Shown here piece after piece: positions 1-7,914 of a stretch of 64,000 nt of DNA. The notes beneath the pieces are model-generated. The model ran no database searches. It was not told the DNA's origin and worked only from the letters and a program-made list of their open reading frames with translations. The position numbers were made by a program, and so were the translations under genes. This DNA comes from Paraburkholderia sp. CNPSo 3274 (lineage in GTDB: Bacteria; Pseudomonadota; Gammaproteobacteria; Burkholderiales; Burkholderiaceae). Positions within the stretch are counted from its first letter, which is position 1. Each line of letters starts with the position of its first letter. Location of the stretch: assembly GCF_024206475.1 (NCBI RefSeq), contig NZ_JAMBPR010000033.1, positions 32,854 to 96,853 on the forward strand, in the 5' to 3' direction.

Positions 1-524
1 ACTTTCTGGGTGCCGACCGGAATCGGCGCATTGAAAGTGAGCGTCTCGTTGTTCGCGCCACCCAGCGAGAATGTATCGCCGCCCTGCTCGGCCGCATCAA
101 AGGCCACCCAGAGATTCGACGATGATCCGTAGTTCTGCGACAGGGTGAGCGTGAGCGATGTGCCAGCCGTGAAGTCCACACCATTTACGAAGCCAATCTG
201 GCCGCCGCTACCCTTCTCATCGGTCATGTTGCCTACTGCAACCGGGGCGGGTGACGTGATCTGGTCGGCAGTCCAGATCGTGTTTCCATTCGCGTCTTCA
301 AGAACGAATTTGTATGCCTGGACGGGGCTCAGCCAGACAGGCGCTTCGCCGCGCGCATTGAGGATGATCGGGTTACTGTTGGGTGTGCCAGCTGTAGCGT
401 CCGTATAGGTCGTGGTTGGCGTAGTTGTGCCGGCCTGATAGGTGTAAAGTTGGCCTCCTGCGAGTGGATTATTATTGTTGTCGTAAAACCGCATCACCGG
501 AGTTGGCGAGAGCAGTGCGCTCAT
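1..524 (-). CDS. phage tail fibre/tailspike-type protein, N-terminal part (cut by window edge)
   Basis: The reading frame starts at ATG 524-522 behind a GAGGT ribosome site and runs off the window without a stop, so only about 174 residues are visible. The N-terminus (MSALLSPTPVMRFYDNN, then a glycine- and threonine-rich stretch) is typical of phage tail fibre or tailspike N-termini that recur in many receptor-binding proteins. Further on, the protein carries a module (GVDFTAGT, SLTLTLSQNYG, VAFDAAEQGGD, IPVGT) that is also the C-terminus of the gene at 7338-7913. The gene is the last visible one of the leftward late operon, separated from the gene upstream by a hairpin terminator at 543-566. 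Receptor specificity would lie in the missing part. Confidence 0.75.
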   Translation of the reverse strand, partial: MSALLSPTPVMRFYDNNNNPLAGGQLYTYQAGTTTPTTTYTDATAGTPNSNPIILNARGEAPVWLSPVQAYKFVLEDANGNTIWTADQITSPAPVAVGNMTDEKGSGGQIGFVNGVDFTAGTSLTLTLSQNYGSSSNLWVAFDAAEQGGDTFSLGGANNETLTFNAPIPVGTQK

Positions 525-540
525 TGCGACCTCATAAAAT

Positions 541-567
541 GAAAAAGCCCGCACGGAGGCGGGCAGC
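541..567 (-). terminator. intrinsic terminator between ejection gene and tail fibre gene
   Basis: Read on the minus strand, GCCCGC-CTCC-GTGCGGGC is followed directly by TTTTTC. The GC-rich stem with a short U-run fits a rho-independent terminator or attenuator for the leftward late transcript, so the tail fibre gene may be partly uncoupled from the structural operon. Confidence 0.65.
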
Positions 568-568
568 T

Positions 569-829
569 ATGACTGGGATTGGGCTACTTGTTTTGTTCGC
601 CCTTATCAGGGCCTACTACAGACGCAAATGGGAGGGCGCACACCCCGGTGCCCCTCTGAATCTGGGTTGGATAACAAAGCGGATTAACTGCTCGCAGCTA
701 AGGGGAGAGATCCTTAGCTGCCACTATGAAAAGGCACACCGGGAGCACGTCTTTCTCGTGCAGGACGGCGCAACGGTGGAATGGCATATTGCGCGCCATT
801 CATGGGCGCGCGGCTGGGTTATGGATTGA
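569..829 (+). CDS. small membrane protein on the opposite strand, possible moron
   Basis: This 86-residue frame begins at ATG 569 with GGAGG nine bases upstream and ends convergently with the ejection-protein gene, overlapping its end by 11 bp. Residues 3-15 form one hydrophobic segment (GIGLLVLFALIRA) followed by a basic cluster (YYRRKW), consistent with a single-pass inner-membrane protein with a soluble C-terminal part. It is the only rightward gene inside the leftward structural operon, an arrangement typical of lysogenic-conversion genes (morons). No family was recognised. The good ribosome site and topology argue for a real gene, but the overlap with the terminator and the lack of homology leave doubt. 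Confidence 0.45.
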   Translation: MTGIGLLVLFALIRAYYRRKWEGAHPGAPLNLGWITKRINCSQLRGEILSCHYEKAHREHVFLVQDGATVEWHIARHSWARGWVMD

Positions 830-3434
830 CGTTCTTCGAATAGCGCTTCGCGAGCGCCGCGGCGGATTTCGATTCGCCACCCGCGCGCGCAAGCGACGAC
901 AGACGGTTGCCGGCGATTTGCCCCGCGAATCCGCCGACTGTCCCGCCCACCGCATGGCCCACCGCATTCGCGGCATAGGGAAGCGCCGTAGCGATTCCCG
1001 AGCGTAACATGTTGATGTGCTGCGCTGCTGCGCCCGGATAGGATCCCGGCTGCCGGATGATGCGCCCAGCCTCATTCAGGGTGCGCAGCGCGCCCATCTC
1101 ATTGCCGTTGAAAATCAGTTTGAGTTTAGGCGCCATGCTCTGAGCGGTCTTCGAAAACTGGTTGGCGTTCCAGTATTCAGTCTTACCGCCTGCGTCCGTG
1201 AGCTGGCGCGCGGCCTGCCCGCGAATCTCCGCGAGCGAGCCCTGAACATCGGGCGCTAGTTCCGGCGCCATCTGTTCGATCTTCGTCAGGCTGCCGAGCA
1301 GATTGCGGAAATTCGCGCCATCCATGCCGACCACGCGCTGTCCCACCTTTTCCATCGGTACATTGCGATTCAGGCCAGTGCCGTCCTGATCTCCAAGCAA
1401 CTTCGAAATCTGGCCCGGGTCTGCAAGCATCTGCTGACGCTGCTGCCACATCGATCGCGCCTGATCGAACAAACCCTGGCCGCCGGCCGCGCCCACGTCG
1501 GTATCGAGAGCCTGCTTGACCTGGCTGATGAACTGGCCGGATTGCGGATTGTCGCGTCCCACTGCATTGAGCCACTGGCGGAAGTTCTCGGCGTTCTCGA
1601 TGGTCCGCGGCGCGGCGCCCTGTTCGGCTGGCGTCTGCTCGGCGAGATCCGAGAAGCGTGCGAAACGATTCTGCACAGCGTTATAGAGCGCCTGACGATC
1701 GGGAGATGCCGACATGCGGTCGCGCAGGTCAAGATCACCCAGCAGGTTCGTGAGCGCGGGCGTCTCGGCGAGCGGCACATTGCCGGCCTGCTCGCGCGCC
1801 TGCTGATAGAGATTGCCGGCCTGATTGTCGAACCAGTCGCTCATTTTCTGGAGCGGCGCGAGAATCTTCGTGCCCACCCCCTCAGCATCGAGCATTGGAT
1901 CGCGCCCGGTCATGTCGTTCACGCCATCGGCATAATTGCGAATCGCATTCTGCTCATCCGCGATCGTTGCGCGCGTCACATCGCCAATCGGGCTGCTGAC
2001 CTTGGCATTCTGGTATTCAACGCCGGCCTGCTGCGGATCGCCGCTCAATACCGAATCGCGCACGCGATCGAGCCCGAGCGCGCGCACCACGTCGAGCCGC
2101 GCGGCCTGATCAGCCTGAGGCAATGGACCGGAGACGGTAGGCGACTTGTCGGGCGATGGAAACAGATCGATTGCTTTGCCTGAGACGGCAGGAAGATTCG
2201 CGGCGGCCATCGGTACACCCGCATCCGGCGAGGCAGGCGGCGTTTGCATGCCGGGCGACACCTGAGTAAAGGTGCCGTCACCATTGGCCACGTAGCGCGG
2301 CTTGGCGGCGGCTTCCGGAGAGATGCCAGCCGCCGGCGCCGCGGCTTCCGGTTGTGGGCCGCCGGCGGCAGTCGATTCCGCCGCGGGCGCAGGCTGCGCC
2401 GGTTCCGGCGTGCCGCGTAGCATCGCGCGCGTGCCGCCGATCGTGAGTGCGGCATTCGCGCCGAACTTGGCTAGATTCGAAATCTTCTGTGCGGTCTGCG
2501 GCGATGCACCGAGCGCCTGCGCGCCGCTGCCGATTGCATTCGAACCGGCATTGACCGCGCCGCCGATAATGCGGCCCGGCACATCGGCGACAGCCTGCCC
2601 GAGTTGCTGCGCGCCGGCGCTGCCAGCCGGCGTCAGCGCACCCTCAATCGCGTTGCTGACCTTTCCGGCGGTGTTCTCCCACGCCTGATTGGCCGCGCTG
2701 AAATCGCCCATCGTCGTGACGGCTTTTGCTGCGCCTGCGCCGAGCCCCGCCACGCTGCCAGCTAGACCACTCAATCCGCGTACGGCCGCCGCATCGACGG
2801 CGCTGCTGATTGGATCAAGGCCAAGTCCCTGATTGAGCTTCTGATGGGTCGCTGAGGTCTGCAGCGGCGCTGCCTTTGCCGCGGGCGTCGCAGCGGCCTG
2901 CGCGTTCTGCGCGGCAGTCTGGAGCGTGGCGAGCAGATCCGATTGCGGTCCGGTATCAGCTGGTGCCTGTTGACCTGAAGAAGTCTGCCCCGGTGTGGTA
3001 GGCGCAGGCCCGCCGGAGAAGCCCGGAACGCCGTTCATCACATGGTCGATGTACTGCGACGGGTCTGCGTTCTGGAAGCCGCCATAGGCCTTCAATGCGC
3101 CCTGATATGTGCCGCCGTTTTGCGCCTTGAGCTTCTGGATATACCAGTCCGCCGCGGCACGCGATTGCGCCGGATCGAATGGATCGAACTTGACGCCCTG
3201 GTTGCGCAGCATCGCAAGCGTGCCCGGCGTGAACTGGTACGGGCCCATCGCGCCGGTCGTCGGATTCACAAGGTTCTTGCCGCCGCTGCTCTCCTGATTC
3301 GTCAGTTTGTTCAGCATCGCCGCGGGCGTGCCATAGGACTTCGTCGGATCGAACGCGGCTGCCCCGGGCGAAGCAGATGGTTGCGCGGAAGGCGTCGTAC
3401 CGGTCGCCTGCTGAAGCGTATCGAGCAGATCCAT
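819..3434 (-). CDS. DNA ejection/internal virion protein with lytic transglycosylase domain
   Basis: The 871-residue protein has an SLT-type lysozyme fold near the N-terminus: residues about 36-125 contain LTNQESSGG, where Glu48 is the expected catalytic acid, then GAMGPYQFTPGT and the A-x-W-Y-I stretch typical of the family. The rest is long, alanine- and glutamine-rich and low in complexity, with glycine-rich hydrophobic stretches about residues 225-335 and a glycine-rich C-terminus. Podoviral virions carry such proteins inside the capsid; on infection they pass into the cell envelope, where the transglycosylase opens peptidoglycan for DNA entry. The start codon overlaps the stop of the preceding gene by one base (TAATG), so the three ejection-type genes are translationally coupled. 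Confidence 0.82.
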   Translation of the reverse strand: MDLLDTLQQATGTTPSAQPSASPGAAAFDPTKSYGTPAAMLNKLTNQESSGGKNLVNPTTGAMGPYQFTPGTLAMLRNQGVKFDPFDPAQSRAAADWYIQKLKAQNGGTYQGALKAYGGFQNADPSQYIDHVMNGVPGFSGGPAPTTPGQTSSGQQAPADTGPQSDLLATLQTAAQNAQAAATPAAKAAPLQTSATHQKLNQGLGLDPISSAVDAAAVRGLSGLAGSVAGLGAGAAKAVTTMGDFSAANQAWENTAGKVSNAIEGALTPAGSAGAQQLGQAVADVPGRIIGGAVNAGSNAIGSGAQALGASPQTAQKISNLAKFGANAALTIGGTRAMLRGTPEPAQPAPAAESTAAGGPQPEAAAPAAGISPEAAAKPRYVANGDGTFTQVSPGMQTPPASPDAGVPMAAANLPAVSGKAIDLFPSPDKSPTVSGPLPQADQAARLDVVRALGLDRVRDSVLSGDPQQAGVEYQNAKVSSPIGDVTRATIADEQNAIRNYADGVNDMTGRDPMLDAEGVGTKILAPLQKMSDWFDNQAGNLYQQAREQAGNVPLAETPALTNLLGDLDLRDRMSASPDRQALYNAVQNRFARFSDLAEQTPAEQGAAPRTIENAENFRQWLNAVGRDNPQSGQFISQVKQALDTDVGAAGGQGLFDQARSMWQQRQQMLADPGQISKLLGDQDGTGLNRNVPMEKVGQRVVGMDGANFRNLLGSLTKIEQMAPELAPDVQGSLAEIRGQAARQLTDAGGKTEYWNANQFSKTAQSMAPKLKLIFNGNEMGALRTLNEAGRIIRQPGSYPGAAAQHINMLRSGIATALPYAANAVGHAVGGTVGGFAGQIAGNRLSSLARAGGESKSAAALAKRYSKNVNP

Positions 3435-4966
3435 TACTGGACGCCTCCCCCATTGCTCAACTGGTTCAGATTCGCCGCCTTGTTCATGAGCGCCTTGAAC
3501 TGTGCCGAATTCTTGCCGCCCAGGCTATTGACTATCGAACTGACTGTTGCGGTGTCGCCGCCCTTTGCCGCGTTGTACATCTCGAAGATGCGCGGATCGA
3601 AACTGGCGCCCCACTGCTGATCAAACTGGCGCTTGGCGAACACGCCCGCCGATGGATTCGCTGCGATCGCACGTTCGAGTCCTGGCTGATAGGCCTGCGT
3701 GCCGGACGTAATGGCATCATTCAGGCGCGTGATCTGCTTGATGGCCTGCGGCGTATAGGCAAGCGAGCCATTGGCCTTGATCTGCGCTTCAAGGCCTGCA
3801 TTCGTGGATGGTCCCATGGTCTGCGCGGCCTGCAATGCAGAGCGCTCCAGCCCCTTGCCAACCATGTCGTAGGCCGTGGCCGAATCCTTCGCATCGCCCG
3901 CATTGAAGCCGAAGGCACTCGCGATATTGCGGAAGGCCTGACCGCTCGGGCCGGTTGCATCCACATTATCGATGTTGTCGAGCACGATTCGATTGTTCTC
4001 GTGCTGAAGGCCTGCGCCTGCGAACTGCTGGCGCGCGGCGTCGCGCTCGCCCTGCAGAACGGGAAGTGCCTGCGCATCGCCCGGTTGCGGCACGTATATG
4101 CCCTGTGTGGGCGCGTTCGTCACGCCAGTGATATTGCCGTTCGCGTCGCGGTTCGTGACCGTCATGCCGCCGGTAAGCGCGTTCGTGCCGACCTGTTGCC
4201 GCTCTCCCGGGCCGATCTGGTTCGGAATGCCGGGCGTGCCGGTGAGCGTACCCGGAGCCTGTCCATACTCGCCATTGGACGCAACCGGAACCGTCTGTGC
4301 GCCATTGTTGAGCATCTGCGTCGCGCCCTGAAGCTGCTGGGTCTGGGCCGTGGCCGGCGTCGTATCGCGCGCGAATTGCCCGAGCGCCGTTTGCAGGCCC
4401 TGAGGACTCTGGGCGTTCGTCTGGATGCCCTGAATCACCTGATCGACATAGCCAGAACCGGGCCCGCTTAGCGTGCGCTTGAGCGACGAAAGCTGGTTGA
4501 TCATGTTGCCAGGATCGGTAATCGGCTGGCCGTTCGGACCCATGAAGCTGTGCGCCACGGCATTGACACGCTGCATATCGCTGTCCGACATGTTGCTCAG
4601 CGTCGTCTTGTAAGCATTCACGTGCTGCGCGAGGCCCATGATCTGGTCGGCATACTGACTGCCAACGAGGGGTGTTTTCGTCGCAGTCCACTGCTGCAGC
4701 TTGCCGTAATCGATCGTGCCGTCCGAGTTCTTGAACGGCGCATTCGGATCCTGCATTGCCGCGCTGAACGTATTACGCTCGCCCTGGAGCTGCGTATTGA
4801 GTTGCGCGCTCTGCTGCAGGTTCTGCGTCTCGGCCTGCATCATCTGGTTCTGCTGCTGGATATTCGCAAGCGAGGCCAGCGAAGTCATCGGCTGAAGCAT
4901 TTGCCCCATTGATGTGAAGGGGCTGCCGACCTGCGCCTGAAGCGGAATTGACGGATCGATAGGCAT
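3434..4966 (-). CDS. putative DNA ejection (internal virion) protein
   Basis: The 510-residue protein is rich in Gln, Asn, Ala and Gly, with a long Gln-rich helical N-terminus (residues about 30-75) and no catalytic motif. Length, composition and position between a small DNA-transfer-like protein and the transglycosylase ejection protein match the middle ejection protein of P22-like and other podoviruses. Such proteins are packaged inside the capsid and form part of the channel through the envelope. The function is inferred from context and composition, not from a recognised domain. Confidence 0.65.
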   Translation of the reverse strand: MPIDPSIPLQAQVGSPFTSMGQMLQPMTSLASLANIQQQNQMMQAETQNLQQSAQLNTQLQGERNTFSAAMQDPNAPFKNSDGTIDYGKLQQWTATKTPLVGSQYADQIMGLAQHVNAYKTTLSNMSDSDMQRVNAVAHSFMGPNGQPITDPGNMINQLSSLKRTLSGPGSGYVDQVIQGIQTNAQSPQGLQTALGQFARDTTPATAQTQQLQGATQMLNNGAQTVPVASNGEYGQAPGTLTGTPGIPNQIGPGERQQVGTNALTGGMTVTNRDANGNITGVTNAPTQGIYVPQPGDAQALPVLQGERDAARQQFAGAGLQHENNRIVLDNIDNVDATGPSGQAFRNIASAFGFNAGDAKDSATAYDMVGKGLERSALQAAQTMGPSTNAGLEAQIKANGSLAYTPQAIKQITRLNDAITSGTQAYQPGLERAIAANPSAGVFAKRQFDQQWGASFDPRIFEMYNAAKGGDTATVSSIVNSLGGKNSAQFKALMNKAANLNQLSNGGGVQ

Positions 4967-4969
4967 GCT

Positions 4970-5755
4970 TTAGCTCCCCGAAGGTGTCCAGCCAGGCACG
5001 CCATAATCGCCACCACCCGACGAGCCGAACAGATTTCCATTACTCATGCCGTTGAGCATGAGATAGCCCATACCGTTGTTCAGGCCACCCGAGATCGCAT
5101 TCGCAGTGCCGATCGTGCCGGCCGCCTGTGCATTACCGGCCGACTGGATCGTATTGGCCACATTAGCACCGGTCTGGGTCGCATTCTGGCCGACATTGGC
5201 CGCGGCGTTTTCGCCAAGATTCGCGAGGCCAGAGAGGCGGTTGTAGATGTTCTGATTCTGCGTCTGATATTGATTGAACTGGTTTCCGTACTGCGTCTGG
5301 TAGTCATTGAAGGCATTCTGGAAGGCGGTGCCCGCCATCTGCTGGTTGTAGCCGATCAGCCCCTTCATGGCCGCACCGGAAAGCACGCCGTCGCTTGCCG
5401 CCTGGCTATTCTGCAGCGCCTGCTGTCCCTGGCCGAGCTGGAAGCTATACGCCGGCGACATGTACTGCTGCCAGTTCGTATTGCTGATCGACGGCTGGAT
5501 TGCCATCGGCGTGTTCAACGTGCCGAGCTGGCCATTCAACGTGGAAAGCGCCGTGCTGCCGGAACTCATATACGGCTGCAGGTTCCCCTGAGTCGTATTG
5601 AACATCTGCAGTTGCGCGGCCGTTGCATTGTTCGCCGCATTGGCCTGCGTATTCGCAGCGGACTGCGCACCTTGCGAACTGATGACCGCGCCGCCGATGG
5701 CGCCCACACCCGCTGCAATGCCCCCGATCGCGGCAGCTGAAAGTCCCGCACTCAT
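4970..5755 (-). CDS. putative DNA transfer/ejection protein, small
   Basis: The 261-residue protein opens with a glycine- and alanine-rich hydrophobic segment (residues 3-28) and continues with Asn/Gln/Ala-rich repeats, including FNDYQTQYGNQFNQYQTQNQ around residue 150. This pattern is shared by small podoviral DNA-transfer proteins that leave the virion first. The gene starts four bases inside the end of the cupin-SET gene (ATGA overlap) and is followed after 3 bp by the next ejection gene. A membrane-inserting role in genome ejection is likely but rests on composition and gene order. Confidence 0.65.
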   Translation of the reverse strand: MSAGLSAAAIGGIAAGVGAIGGAVISSQGAQSAANTQANAANNATAAQLQMFNTTQGNLQPYMSSGSTALSTLNGQLGTLNTPMAIQPSISNTNWQQYMSPAYSFQLGQGQQALQNSQAASDGVLSGAAMKGLIGYNQQMAGTAFQNAFNDYQTQYGNQFNQYQTQNQNIYNRLSGLANLGENAAANVGQNATQTGANVANTIQSAGNAQAAGTIGTANAISGGLNNGMGYLMLNGMSNGNLFGSSGGGDYGVPGWTPSGS

Positions 5756-6603
5756 GCTTTACCCCCGACAGGCTGGAATCCGGCGCCATTGACATGCATG
5801 GCCTGCCGGTAATCGACGGTCACTTCCTCATCCTTTGCAATGGGTTCCATGGCATAGGCCAGCAGATCGCCATTCGGCATCGGTACGAACCGGCAGTTCG
5901 GATGCGCGGAATGGTTCATGAAGCGCCCGGCCGGCGCGCGCCTGTCATCGAGGCGAACGGGTTCCAGCAGATCGCCCGGCGTGAAATCGAATAGCGAGAA
6001 CAGGCCATTGCCTTCAATCGGAGATGGCCGTAGTTCGAGCGTGCGCACCCATCCAGGCATGCGCATCTGGTCCGCTTCGTTTTCGACGAGGCGCGTGACG
6101 GTTTCCTGCGTGAGGCCATATTCAGCGAGGAATCGCGCATAGTCGTCGCGATCCAGTTGCGCGAGCATCTGGACATTCTGTTCACCGCCCATCAGTTCCG
6201 CGCTCGTCGATTCCGTAATCTCTTCGATGAGGCGGTCGATATCGGTTTCGTCCGTCGCGTGATAGGTGGTCCAGACCGTTTCCTCGACCGCGTAGCCCAC
6301 GCGCTTGGCGCCCGGCTTTGAGACGATCGTGCACGGCGCGACGAGCTCCTTCATGCCCTCGTCGGTCGAGACGATGATTCGCCCCTTGCTGACCGTGCAC
6401 AGATGCTCATGCCGGTGCACGGCACCCGTCACCACGACGCCCGCCGGAATCGTCATCTCACGCGCGGCCATGCCGGGCGCGAAGTAGTGGCGCACCGGAC
6501 AATCGATCTGTGGCAGGCGTTGAATCTCGCGCTCTAGCGATTCGACCTTCGTGCGCATACCGAATGAAGGCTGCGAGAAGGTGACGTTCGGAACGATCTT
6601 CAT
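5752..6603 (-). CDS. cupin and SET-domain fusion protein
   Basis: This 283-residue protein combines two recognisable domains. Residues about 40-120 form a cupin-like beta barrel with the metal-binding pattern HRHEHLCTVSKG. Residues about 190-275 carry a SET signature: IEGNGLF, then RFMNHSAHPNC (the NHSxxPN S-adenosylmethionine/active-site motif), and EEVTVDY (catalytic tyrosine region). SET domains are lysine methyltransferases; here there is no post-SET cysteine cluster. The gene sits inside the virion-structural block, overlapping both neighbours by four bases, so it is expressed with late proteins. A methylated target could be a virion protein or a host protein after infection; neither is shown by the sequence. 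The cupin half may bind metal or only stabilise the fold. Confidence 0.8.
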   Translation of the reverse strand: MKIVPNVTFSQPSFGMRTKVESLEREIQRLPQIDCPVRHYFAPGMAAREMTIPAGVVVTGAVHRHEHLCTVSKGRIIVSTDEGMKELVAPCTIVSKPGAKRVGYAVEETVWTTYHATDETDIDRLIEEITESTSAELMGGEQNVQMLAQLDRDDYARFLAEYGLTQETVTRLVENEADQMRMPGWVRTLELRPSPIEGNGLFSLFDFTPGDLLEPVRLDDRRAPAGRFMNHSAHPNCRFVPMPNGDLLAYAMEPIAKDEEVTVDYRQAMHVNGAGFQPVGGKA

Positions 6604-6935
6604 TCGACGAGCAGCTGCGTGATGAGGTCGCCAGCACCCACGACAGTCGCATCGCTATCCGCCGCATTGACGGTCGTGGCCATCCACATCGTGTGGCTGA
6701 AATTCGCGGGAATCGCGAGCGACAGGACGGCCTCGCTGGATGCCGGAATCTGGATCGTGAGTTTCGGGACCGTCGTACCGACTACCGGCTGGTCCGTCGA
6801 ATCATAGAGCTTCACGTAGCGCGCGGCGGCGTTTGTATTGAGGATCAGGTAGCCAGCGAGATTGCCAGCATAGGGCTTGACCTGCGCAAGATTCGTCGTA
6901 GCCGCGGAGACCTGACGGAAAACGGAAGCAGACAT
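6600..6935 (-). CDS. hypothetical virion protein
   Basis: The 111-residue protein has no recognised family. It has a beta-rich, Thr/Val/Ala-rich composition (VKLYDSTDQPVVGTTVPKLT, IPANFSHTMWM) typical of small tail or head-decoration proteins. The gene lies in the leftward structural operon and overlaps the cupin-SET start by four bases, so the two are translationally coupled. A structural role is inferred from position. Confidence 0.6.
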   Translation of the reverse strand: MSASVFRQVSAATTNLAQVKPYAGNLAGYLILNTNAAARYVKLYDSTDQPVVGTTVPKLTIQIPASSEAVLSLAIPANFSHTMWMATTVNAADSDATVVGAGDLITQLLVE

Positions 6936-6947
6936 GAAATTCTCCAG

Positions 6948-7328
6948 TTAGACGATACCGATTTCGCCCTCAGCCTCGAACACGAGGCCAGCGGCAGAGC
7001 CAACGCCAGTCAGGAAGTCGGCAACATCGAGACGCACAAGGCCATACCAGTCGAGGTAATTGCCCGGATTTCCCGATGCAGGAATACTCGTGCCGTTGAA
7101 GGCAAAGGCGCTTGACGCGGTCGAGCCGCCACTAGACCCGATGAATAGCGACGGAGAAGCCGCCGAGGCGCCGGTATTGACGATGCGGATATGGCGCAGG
7201 ATCACGTAGGTATTCGCGTTCGTGCCCGCGAGGCCAGTTCCCCCTGTCAACGTCGGCGGATTGACGATATTTCCGGCAGACGTAGGGATAGCCACCGGAC
7301 CGAACCGGACGACCTTGTTCGAAGCCAT
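6948..7328 (-). CDS. hypothetical virion protein
   Basis: The 126-residue protein is Gly/Ser/Ala-rich and beta-prone, with stretches such as YVILRHIRIVNTG and NPGNYLDWYGLVRLDVADFL. It resembles small phage accessory tail proteins but matches no family I can name. It lies 12 bp from the downstream gene and 9 bp from the gene before it in the same operon. Confidence 0.6.
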   Translation of the reverse strand: MASNKVVRFGPVAIPTSAGNIVNPPTLTGGTGLAGTNANTYVILRHIRIVNTGASAASPSLFIGSSGGSTASSAFAFNGTSIPASGNPGNYLDWYGLVRLDVADFLTGVGSAAGLVFEAEGEIGIV

Positions 7329-7337
7329 GAGAGGTCC

Positions 7338-7913
7338 TTACTGAGGCATCAGGAATCCCTTGACGAACACCTTGGTGGTGCCCACAGGGATTGCGGAAGT
7401 GAAAGTGAGTGTCTTGCCACTGAGCGAGAACTGGTCTGCGCCCTGGAATGCGCCATCGAAAGCGACGATCAGATTTGCCTGATAACCATAGGGCTGCGAA
7501 AGCGTAAGGCTCGTCGTGGTGCCAGCAGTGAAATCCACGCCGGCGGCGAATCCGTATGTGCCGCCGCTTCCCTTTTCGTCGAACCATCCGCCAGGCGCTA
7601 GCAAGCCGCGCAACATCGGTTCGAGTTCATCCGGAATATCGAACAGCAGCGCGGGTCCGATTGCGCCCGGGATACCATTCGCGCCCGGCGGCCCCGGCAT
7701 CATGAAGAATTCGTCGACCCCTTCTTCATCGCCGAGGAAAGCTGGGGGCGCTGAACTAATGATCGTCGTGCCGCCGCTCGATGAGCCTGAAGCACCACCG
7801 GTGCGCTGCCACAATGTGAGAATCAGATACAGAAAATCGCGATTCGGCCGGCCATGCTCATCTATCCAGGTATTCACCCGCGCGAGCGGGAAGCCTGCCG
7901 GAAAGTTCGCCAT
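7338..7913 (-). CDS. small tail protein with collagen-like stretch and shared fibre module
   Basis: The 191-residue protein has a conserved-looking N-terminus (FPAGFPLARVNTWIDEHGRP), a short collagen-like stretch (PGPPGANGIPGAIGP, about residues 73-87) and a C-terminal beta module of about 65 residues (VDFTAGT, SLTLSQPYGYQANLIVAFDG, IPVGTTKVFVKG). The same module occurs in the tail fibre gene at 1-524. Collagen-like segments and repeated beta modules are usual in trimeric tail fibres. It is probably a short fibre or an adaptor between tail hub and fibre; the role is inferred. Confidence 0.65.
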   Translation of the reverse strand: MANFPAGFPLARVNTWIDEHGRPNRDFLYLILTLWQRTGGASGSSSGGTTIISSAPPAFLGDEEGVDEFFMMPGPPGANGIPGAIGPALLFDIPDELEPMLRGLLAPGGWFDEKGSGGTYGFAAGVDFTAGTTTSLTLSQPYGYQANLIVAFDGAFQGADQFSLSGKTLTFTSAIPVGTTKVFVKGFLMPQ

Positions 7914-7914
7914 G

